Shown one piece after another: positions 59,501 to 64,000 of a DNA stretch of 64,000 bases (positions are counted from its first letter, which is position 1; each line of letters opens with the position of its first letter). The notes beneath the pieces are model-generated. The model was not told the DNA's origin. It made no database searches and worked only from the letters and a program-made list of their open reading frames with translations. The stretch comes from Panopea generosa (lineage: Eukaryota; Mollusca; Bivalvia; Adapedonta; Hiatellidae). The position numbers and the translations under genes are program-made. The stretch spans positions 12,080,482 through 12,144,481 of the forward strand of contig CM055897.1 in assembly GCA_029582155.1 (NCBI GenBank), given 5' to 3'.

Positions 59501-62500
59501 TATCCCTATGTGTAGGGGTTTCATTGCAGATAAGAATTTAGGGGCTAAAATTTATAGGGGCACTGTAAGGGGACTTAGAATTTTACATAGGGATACTATG
59601 GGAAAACAGAAAATTCTCTTTTTCTTTCATTTATTCTGAAACCACTAGGCCAATTAAACTGAAACTTCACATGCATGTTTCTGTTGCATAGGAGACTGTA
59701 CAGAAGATTTTTTTTTCGATCTGAAATTCAAGATGGCCGCCGTTACTAAAAATAGTCCAAAACTTAAAAAATCTTTTTCTCATGAACGGCCCAACAGATT
59801 TTCAAAATGTTTATGTAGTAATGATGACCAACTATAGTATTGTTAGATTTGTTCAAATGGTGTCCCTAGGGTTAAATATGACCCCGCCCCGAGGGTTCAA
59901 TTAGGGGACACATGTCATTATAATATATATTTTATTTTTTTTTAAAAATGAAATGATTTTGCCTATATCTTCACAGAAGCATTGTTTGGTGAAGGAGGTT
60001 CAGATTTGTAAAAATGAATGGGTTCCACTGTCTTAAGGGGTCAGGAGGGGCCCCAGAAGGGTAAAAATGGGGAATTACTAAAATCATTTCCTTGAGAACT
60101 GGTATGTCAGATTTGTTCATATTTGGCATAAATTATCCCTATGTGTAGGGTTAAAAATGACCCCGTGCCTGAGGGCGTCAGTCAGTAAGAGCGTCCTCAG
60201 GCCCTCTTGGGCCTCTTGTTGGAGAGATGTTACCAAGTAGAGACGAGAGGTGATTGTCAGAGAGTTGTTAACAAGTAGAGACAAGAGGGGTGATTGTTGT
60301 AGAGTTGCTAACAAGTAGAGACACCAGGGGTGATTGTTGGAGAGATGTTACCAAGTACAGACAAAAGAGGTGATTGTCGGAGAGTTGTAACAAGTAGAGA
60401 CATAGAGTTGATTGTCGGAGAGTTGTTAACAAGTAGAAACAAGAGAGGTGATTGTTGTAGAGATGTTAACAAATAGAGACAAAAGGGGTGATTGTCAGAG
60501 AGTTGTTAATAAGTAGAGAAAAGAAGGGTAATTGTCAGAGAGTTGTTAACAAGTAGAGACAAGAGGGGTGATTGTTGTAGAGTTGCTAACATTTAGAGAC
60601 AAAAGAGGTGATTGTCAGAGAGTGTTTAATAAGTAGAGAAAAGAGGGGTGATTGTCAGAGAGTTTTCACCAAGTAGAGACAAGAGAGGTGATTGTCGGAG
60701 AACTGTTAACAAGTAGAGACAAGAGGGGTGATTGTTGAAGAGTTAACAAGTAGAGACAAGAGGGATGATTGTCAGAGAGTTGTTAACAAGTAGAGACAAG
60801 AGGTGTGATTGTCAGAGAGTTGTTAACAAGTAGAGATAAAAGGGGGATGATTGTTGGAGAGTTGTTAACAAATAGAGACAAAAGGGGTAATTGTCAGAGA
60901 GTTGTTAACAAGTAGAGATAAGAGTGGATGATTGTGGAGAGTTGTTTACAAGTAGAGACAAGAGGGGTGATTGTTAGAGAGTTGTTAACAAGTAGAGACA
61001 CGAGGGGTGATTGTCAGAGAGTGGTTAACAAGTAGAGACACAAGTGGTGTTTGTCAGAGAGTTGTTGACAAACATGGTCAAGAAGAAATTTTTAAGCAAA
61101 TAGGCAAGTGAAGCGAATGTTGGCGATTTCTTAACAAACATAGGCATTTGGAGTGACGGAGTTGTAAACAAACATGGGCATTTGGTGTGATGGAGTTGTA
61201 AACAAACATAGGCATTTGGAGTGATGGAGGTGTAAACAAACACAGACATTTGGAATGATACACGTAGTTGAATAGTTCATTTATTTTTGTTTAAACTTAT
61301 TTATTTTACATTGATTGTGAAACAAGTTCTTACAACTTAGACAAATCACAGCTCAAAATCTTCCTGGGTAGAACCAGTACAAAGCATATGTGGAAAAGTG
61401 TCTTGCTTAAGGATACCACACATAGCCGTGGCGGGGGGATTGAACCCACCACTGGCGGGGAGATTGAACCCACCACCCTTGATCATGGGTTCAGTGCTCT
61501 ACCACAAGACCACGGGCTCCACAGTTGAATAGTTGTAAACATAGACATTTGAAGCGACAATGAGTTGTAAACAAACATAGACCTTCGATTGATTACACAT
61601 ACAGTCAAACCTGTCTTAAGCAGCCAGTCAAGGGAAAGTGCAGAGAAGGCCATTTAAGACAGGTTGTTGCTAAATAAAGGTTAATTTACTCTGAAAGCAT
61701 AGAAATGGGAAATAGAAAACATGGTTGCTTAAGACAGGTGGCTGCTTAATAGAGGTGGCCACTTACACAGGTTTTACTGTAGTTTAAGAGTTATGAACAT
61801 ACATAGACATTTGACATAATTGACATGACACCTATAAAGAACGTGAAGAAAGAAGCACATACATACTAACAGATCGACTTGCTCCTGTTTTATTCATATT
61901 TTCCTTGTATCAGGTGGTCGTGCCTCAGCCAAAAAGAAATACGATGACAGTGATGAGGAGGTTGATGACGATGATGACTGGGAGGAAGAAGAAGAAGAGT
62001 ATAAACCGAAAAAATCATCAAGAGGGCGTGGCAAACAGACACCCAAATCCAAGCCAAAACCTCGAAAAAAAGCCATCTCGAGTGAGGAGGAGGAGTTGGA
62101 TTCAGAAGAAGACATGCCGAAAAAGAGAAGAGGAAAAATCATCAAAGAAACGTAGTCGTAGAGATTCATCAGATGAAGAAGTTCCAAGTACATCCGCAAG
62201 GGCATCTAGAGCTGCACGTGCAAAGAGAAAAAGTTATGGTTAGTATGAATAATTTGTTTGAATAATAATATTCCACTTCGTTGGTACCATATGAAACCTA
62301 GTGTCTATATGTAAAAAATTTAAGGATTATCCACACCATATTTGTTTGGTATTGTCGACTTTGCCAGAAGGGTTTTATTTGTATTTAAAAATAACATTCT
62401 TTTATTAAATAACTGCCAGCTTCGTAATAATTATCCTCAGTGCTGAAACAGTCAAACCTGTGTAAGCTGTCACTACTATTGAATAGTCACATACCTTAAG

Positions 62501-64000
62501 CAGCCACATTTGCTATTTCCCATTTCTATGCTTTCAGAGCAAATTAACCTATATTAAGCAACAACCCGTCTCTAAACTTTAAAGGCCACTTTTGTTTCTT
62601 CCCTTGTTTGGTTGCTTAAGACAAGTTTGACTGCAGTTGTGTAGATAACACTAAGTAGGACAGACAATTATTTAGCTGGTTTTAGACAAAACAGTAACAT
62701 CATTCATTTTACCTTCACAGTTGATGACTTTGTGGAATTCTCTGATGAAGATGACTTGCCAAAGGGTAGCCTGGAAAAGGAACAGGACAGTGACTTTGTC
62801 ATGGAGATGGAAGAGGAGGAGGAGTCAGCCAGTGATTGGGAGGAGTCTCAGAAATCGTCCCGTAAAATGGTAACTGTTTATTTCAACAGTCTCAAACTTA
62901 ATTTCTGCATTCCTACATTTCAGCCATTTTTATGTCTTGCCATTCGAAGACTGTTAAAGGAGCATTAAGTGTTATCCATGTCTGTCTTTTCGTCCGTCCA
63001 AGGTCAAAAATGGGTTTCCAATCAAAAACTTTTGAAGGGGTCTAGATATTTTCAGGTCAAGTTTTGTATTTGTCAATGTCAGTCAAAATTTACACGAGTT
63101 ATAGAATCTTTCTAACCTTAATTTTATAATTAAAAAAATGGTTTCCTATCAAAAGTGGAGGAATTCATGTTGACAGACAATTTTTTGGTAAATTCTGTTT
63201 ATCTCTAGTTATGGACCTTTATTTCACAAAAATACCAGCTAATACTCGTTTTCTATATATACCACACACATTATGTACAAAGATTGTAGATTAGGCAGCA
63301 AAAATTTGGAGTTTACATCGAAGTCACAGAATTTTGCTTATGCCAATTATCTTCTTCTTTTTTTCAGTCTGAAAGGACACCAACAAGAAAGTCATCGAGG
63401 GGCAAGAGTCGGAAAAGTTATGCCGACTCTGATGAATTTTCTGAAGAAGAAGACGATTATAAACCTAGATCATCAAGGAAAAGAAGGGTACCTCCATCAT
63501 CTAAAAAAACAAAGTCAGCAAAAAAGAGAGTAGGAAGGAGAAAAAAGATGTCAAGTAGTGAAGACGATGATGATGAAAAAGATGAATCAAGCGAAGATGA
63601 CTATGTGGCCCCTAAACGTGATCCAAAAACTAAAAAAAAGAAAGAATCCGAATCTGATGTAGAGGAATCTGAGGAAGAGAGACCCAAAAGAAAAGCAGCG
63701 GCAAAGAAAAGGAGTAGGAAAGAGGAATCCGAGAGTGACGAGGATGATTATGAAGAGAAAAAGAGAGATAAACGAGATGATATCAAGAAAGTGAGGCAGT
63801 TAAAAAGTAAACATAGACCACCATGTATGTTTGGCAAAAAATGTTACAGGTAATACATGTACAGTAGAACTTGGTTGACTCAAACATGGTTAGCTGGAAA
63901 TGAACATATAGCTCAAACCACTTATTTGGTCCCAGCAAAATTCCTATTTCGATGTATATACATGTATGGTTAATGGGTTAGGTACTTGGATGATGTTTCG
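41491..64000 (+). CDS. APLF: APLF (aprataxin and PNK-like factor), gene span, 3' part outside the window
   Basis: APLF is a nuclear scaffold of double-strand-break repair by end joining. In vertebrates its FHA domain binds CK2-phosphorylated XRCC1/XRCC4, a short basic motif binds Ku, its PBZ fingers bind poly(ADP-ribose), and an acidic region chaperones histones. Eleven coding exons join in phase here: 41491-41589, 42999-43070, 44431-44597, 50144-50181, 51172-51218, 52664-52811, 53464-53569, 54260-54339, 61914-62238, 62721-62869, 63368-63849. Seen: FHA (residues ~1-112; GRGP, RVSRNH, HTNPCF), Ku-binding motif KKRNLPAWM, long acidic/basic linkers (SDEE, EEEEE), and PBZ start CMFGKKCYR. In human APLF the acidic stretch follows the PBZ fingers; here much of it precedes them. 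Introns 2, 3, 4 and 8 carry large minisatellites. Exon 9 has a 1-base frame disruption. The end is not in the window. Confidence 0.92.
41590..42998 (+). other. APLF: APLF intron 1
   Basis: GT-AG intron (GTAAAA ... TATTCCAG). AT-rich, with no array or recognised element. An 85-codon open frame at 42702-42959 has no recognisable content. Confidence 0.7.
42999..43070 (+). CDS. APLF: APLF exon 2 (FHA core)
   Basis: 24 codons, phase 0 to 0, between TATTCCAG and GTAAGT: VTDKRVSRNHGVLEMSGGKL then YLTP. RVSRNH is the FHA core with the phosphothreonine-contacting Ser and the structural His. Aligns with the TDKRVSRxH segment of vertebrate APLF. Confidence 0.93.
43640..44445 (+). repeat. 45-bp minisatellite carrying copies of the exon 3 splice acceptor
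   Basis: About 18 copies of a 45-bp unit, each with ACTGTTTGCATACATTAATA, TTTCAG and ACT(C/T)(G/A)CATAAATCAC. The last copy contains the real acceptor and the first bases of APLF exon 3 (TTTCAG, then ACTCACACAAATCC at 44431). Fourteen copies, including the real one, keep an intact CAG at the acceptor position; those near 43712, 43757, 43802 and 43937 do not. Most units are exactly 45 bp (15 codons); one (44297 to 44341) is 44. Confidence 0.93.
44431..44597 (+). CDS. APLF: APLF exon 3 (FHA, C-terminal part)
   Basis: 167 bases, phase 0 in and 2 out, donor GTGTGT. It begins THTNPCFFKKTASGNVEIMK; the HTNPCF string is conserved in vertebrate APLF right after the second FHA loop. It continues with NGHIFGLLPDSLYFKV, the last FHA strands. 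The acceptor belongs to the 45-bp array just upstream, so alternative acceptors 45 and 90 bases upstream (exon starts at 44386 and 44341) would add 15 or 30 codons in frame. Confidence 0.92.
45190..47860. repeat. 26-bp minisatellite in APLF intron 3, part 1
   Basis: About 100 copies of a 26-bp unit: ACAAGGCATGTTTACA then (AAG/GGG)TATGATT. AAAG, AAGG and AGGG variants alternate in patterns that recur, so groups of units were duplicated. Interrupted at 47865 by a hAT-like element. Confidence 0.95.
47865..49063. mobile_element. hAT-like non-autonomous element, 1.2 kb
   Basis: Ends CAGGGCTCGAATTTTACC (left) and, read inwards from the right, CAGGGCTAGAATTTAAC. Flanked by GCATC on both sides (47860-47864 and 49064-49068), a likely 5-bp target duplication. 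Subterminal sequences also repeat (GCGAGT/ACTCGC on the left, GGCCAGTT/CTGGCCAAA on the right). CAGGGCT-type TIRs are typical of the hAT superfamily, some groups of which make 5-bp duplications. No transposase ORF seen. Confidence 0.8.
49064..49985. repeat. 26/25-bp minisatellite in APLF intron 3, part 2
   Basis: The 26-bp array resumes after the hAT-like element. From about 49625 the unit shifts to a 25-bp form (ACAGGCATGTTTACAGGGTA then CAATT), one base shorter, homogenised over about 14 copies. Confidence 0.93.
50144..50181 (+). CDS. APLF: APLF exon 4
   Basis: 38 bases, phase 2 in and 1 out (TATTTGCAG acceptor after a long T-run; GTAATT donor). Encodes KNASKQEAEEST, a short linker after the FHA domain. 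Support is phase compatibility on both sides plus consensus splice sites. Confidence 0.75.
50285..50940. repeat. 30-bp minisatellite in APLF intron 4
   Basis: About 21 copies of a 30-bp unit: GTGTTGGAAGTATTGATAGA followed by AGG(TG/CA)CTCAT. Being 10 codons long, it keeps frames open on both strands (up to 205 codons), which are not considered genes. Starts about 100 bp after the exon 4 donor. Confidence 0.95.
51172..51218 (+). CDS. APLF: APLF exon 5
   Basis: 47 bases, phase 1 in and 0 out (ATTGCTTGCAG acceptor, GTAAGT donor). Encodes SEEESEEIESPAKPK, an acidic linker before the Ku-binding motif. Confidence 0.82.
51219..52663 (+). other. APLF: APLF intron 5
   Basis: GT-AG intron without an array. 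A short GAGGTCTTCCTCCACC fragment near 51690 matches, inverted, dispersed text at about 20 and 9265. Otherwise nothing recognised. Confidence 0.6.
52664..52811 (+). CDS. APLF: APLF exon 6 (Ku-binding motif)
   Basis: 148 bases, phase 0 in and 1 out (TTCCTTCAG; GTATAG). Encodes PGIAQPVRGKDMAMPL then DKKRNLPAWMIQMAKSPPPD. KKRNLPAWM matches the APLF-type Ku-binding motif (human form RKRILPTWM: basic pair, Leu-Pro, Trp), which in vertebrates docks on the Ku80 vWA-like domain and recruits APLF to breaks. This exon is strong evidence for the APLF call. Confidence 0.93.
53095..53285 (+). mobile_element. SINE remnant in APLF intron 6
   Basis: tRNA-like head (GGGCTGGTAGTGCAGAGAAT, AGGTTGTGAGTTCTTTC), then CAATCAGTACTAGTTCTAC and an AAAAAATAAATTTG tail. 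More diverged than the copy at 24428. Confidence 0.5.
53464..53569 (+). CDS. APLF: APLF exon 7
   Basis: 106 bases, phase 1 in and 2 out. Acceptor TTTGTTAG at 53463; a second in-frame acceptor 12 bases downstream (TTGCCAG, exon start 53476) would drop four codons. Donor GTTTGT. Encodes KLPAKSPAKRKKDVSDDEF and SPKKKAPARESAPRK, Lys/Ser/Pro-rich, with possible nuclear-localisation and CK2-type (SDDE) sites. Confidence 0.8.
53960..54115 (-). repeat. Single inverted copy of the ~168-bp repeat
   Basis: GTCCGGCCTGTAACTTTATC, GCTACAAATGATCAACATAA and CCAAAGGTCAAGGTCACAAT are complements of the tandem unit at 26530-27880. Lies in APLF intron 7. Confidence 0.8.
54260..54339 (+). CDS. APLF: APLF exon 8
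   Basis: 80 bases, phase 2 in and 1 out (ATCATCACAG; GTGAGT). Encodes KTESEEDEDFNMEEEEEET then KQRAPKR, strongly acidic. Confidence 0.83.
54390..58317. repeat. 40-bp minisatellite in APLF intron 8, part 1
   Basis: About 100 copies of a 38-40-bp unit: GAGACAAGAGGGGTGATTGT followed by CAGAGAGTTGTTAACAAGTA. Variant sub-families are clustered (GGCAGAG near 54750-55560, TTGTAGAGATG near 56100-57900, CGGGGAGTTGTAACAAGAAG near 57370-58110), and blocks such as 57421-57640 and 57660-57950 are near-identical multi-unit repeats. Starts about 50 bp after the exon 8 donor. Open frames here are periodicity artefacts. Confidence 0.95.
58318..60220 (-). mobile_element. Hairpin-ended non-autonomous element, copy B, with ~630-bp internal repeats
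   Basis: Inserted inside the 40-bp array (GGTGATT before, GGAGAGATGTTACC after). On the - strand it starts AACAAGAGGCCCAAGAGGGC and ends with a CTTCTGGCC-TTT-GGCCAG hairpin before AGCTAA, like copy A at 28510. The interior holds two full and one partial copy of a ~630-bp unit (landmarks GCATAGGAGACTATACAGAA near 58425, 59057 and 59686). No transposase. Helitron-like by its ends; class uncertain. Confidence 0.75.
60221..61075. repeat. 40-bp minisatellite in APLF intron 8, part 2
   Basis: About 21 further copies of the 40-bp unit after element copy B. Confidence 0.93.
61080..61260. repeat. ~34-bp tandem repeat
   Basis: Four to five copies containing AACAAACATAGGCATTTGG and GTGATGGAGTTGTA. Further partial copies lie at 61535-61580, beyond the SINE, so the SINE inserted into this array. 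Confidence 0.8.
61278..61522 (-). mobile_element. SINE, inverted, perfect 12-bp TSD, duplicated B-box segment
   Basis: Flanked by AGTTGAATAGTT at 61266-61277 and 61523-61534. On the - strand: A-box region GTCTTGTGGTAGAGCACTGA, B-box GGGTTCAATC, then AGTACTGGTTCTACCC and an AT-rich tail. A ~24-bp piece with the B box (GGCGGGGxGATTGAACCCAC on +) is present twice in tandem (about 61429-61476). Confidence 0.88.
61592..61779 (-). mobile_element. Tc1/mariner-type MITE, copy 2
   Basis: A 188-bp element, CAGTCAAACCTGTCTTAAG to CACAGGTTTTACTG, flanked by TA (61590-61591 and 61780-61781). Opposite orientation to copies at 11230 and 62449. In APLF intron 8. Confidence 0.8.
61914..62238 (+). CDS. APLF: APLF exon 9, with 1-base frame disruption
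   Basis: The acceptor CTTGTATCAG (phase 1 in) opens GGRASAKKKYDDSDEEVDDD and an acidic/basic low-complexity stretch to SEEEELDSEEDMPKK. The frame then hits TAG at 62153-62155. The rest of the exon (SSKKRSRRDSSDEEVPSTSA, then RAARAKRKSY) has the same Ser/Asp/Glu/Lys/Arg character in a different frame and joins exon 10 in correct phase. Exon length is 325 where flanking phases require a multiple of three, that is one base too many, located between about 62119 and 62138 next to two A5 runs. Either an assembly indel or a real frameshift allele. Confidence 0.85.
62449..62632 (+). mobile_element. Tc1/mariner-type MITE, copy 3
   Basis: CAGTCAAACCTGTGTAAG to GTTTGACTG, with internal CTTAAGCAGCCACATTTGCT as in the copy at 11230. 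Flanking TA is not preserved. In APLF intron 9. Confidence 0.75.
62721..62869 (+). CDS. APLF: APLF exon 10
   Basis: 149 bases, phase 1 in and 0 out (ACCTTCACAG; GTAACT). Encodes VDDFVEFSDEDDLPKGSLEK, then SDFVMEMEEEEESASDWEES and QKSSRKM. Acidic, with SDEDD-type CK2 sites. Human APLF also has an acidic, Trp-containing segment (SDWEP) in its histone-binding tail; SASDWEES here may be analogous, though it lies before the PBZ. Confidence 0.85.
63368..63849 (+). CDS. APLF: APLF exon 11 (acidic/basic region and first half of a PBZ finger)
   Basis: 482 bases, phase 0 in and 2 out (TTTTTTTCAG; GTAATA). Encodes SERTPTRKSSRGKSRKSY, then alternating acidic and basic blocks (SEEEDDYKPRSSRKRR, SSSEDDDDEKDESSEDDY, EESEEERPKRKAAAKKR), ending SKHRPPCMFGKKCYR. 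This is the C-x5-C half of a PBZ zinc finger (R/K-x-x-C-x-F/Y-G-x-x-C-Y-R); the two zinc-binding His must come from the next exon, after the window. Human PBZ1 reads CMYGANCYR at the same place. Confidence 0.93.

Noticed and set aside
62153..62155. True C-terminus of APLF at the TAG in exon 9
   Set aside because: Coding character, splice sites and phases continue through exons 9-11 to a PBZ finger, so the stop is better explained by a one-base indel just upstream.

Overview
The window is animal genomic DNA: AT-rich, intron-containing and very rich in minisatellites, non-autonomous DNA transposons, tRNA-derived SINEs and decayed non-LTR retrotransposons. Many of the dispersed repeat types look like those I associate with bivalve molluscs (repeats with GACCTTGACCTTTGAGG, and hairpin-ended elements starting AACAAGAGG), so a bivalve or related lophotrochozoan is the best guess. 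That is inference, not proof.

Two spliced genes can be read with confidence. The main one is APLF (aprataxin and PNK-like factor, a DNA double-strand-break repair scaffold) on the + strand, from ATG 41491 past the right edge of the window. Eleven coding exons join in consistent phase. They encode an FHA domain, a Ku-binding KR-x-LPxWM motif, long Ser/Asp/Glu/Lys-rich acidic and basic stretches, and the first half of a PBZ (PAR-binding zinc finger), which is cut by an intron. Exon 9 carries a 1-base frame disruption. The second gene lies on the - strand, divergent from APLF (ATG 37166). It encodes a small (about 85 aa) mitochondrial-type single-pass membrane protein that resembles COX7A and ends in SFPKK. 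A second possible terminal exon in the same phase lies 11 kb further downstream at 21130-21258. An uninterrupted 276-codon ORF (16854-17684, - strand) is a plausible but unrecognised gene.

Layout. 1-6935: a 42-bp minisatellite in three blocks, with a duplicated spacer that in one copy carries a TIR element. 7-16 kb: no recognisable gene; a 25-bp array (12.5-14.0 kb), a 54-bp array (15.0-15.6 kb) and a Tc1/mariner-like MITE. 16.8-17.7 kb: unknown ORF. 19.4-20.3 kb: a perfect 36-bp hairpin and a 40-bp array. 21.1 kb: possible alternative last exon. 23.3-31.9 kb: dispersed repeats, a SINE with perfect target-site duplications, and a decayed L1/Tx1-like LINE broken up by a ~168-bp array and a hairpin-ended element. 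32.3-37.2 kb: COX7A-like gene. 37.4-39.0 kb: SINE with a nested TIR element, and a LINE 3' fragment. 40.3-40.9 kb: inverted repeat. 41.5-64.0 kb: APLF.

Four APLF introns carry large tandem arrays (45, 26, 30 and 40 bp units). Two of the arrays are themselves interrupted by transposons. The most unusual feature is the 45-bp array in intron 2: its unit contains the 3' splice site and first exonic bases of APLF exon 3, so the real acceptor is the last of a row of near-identical acceptors inside the FHA-coding region.
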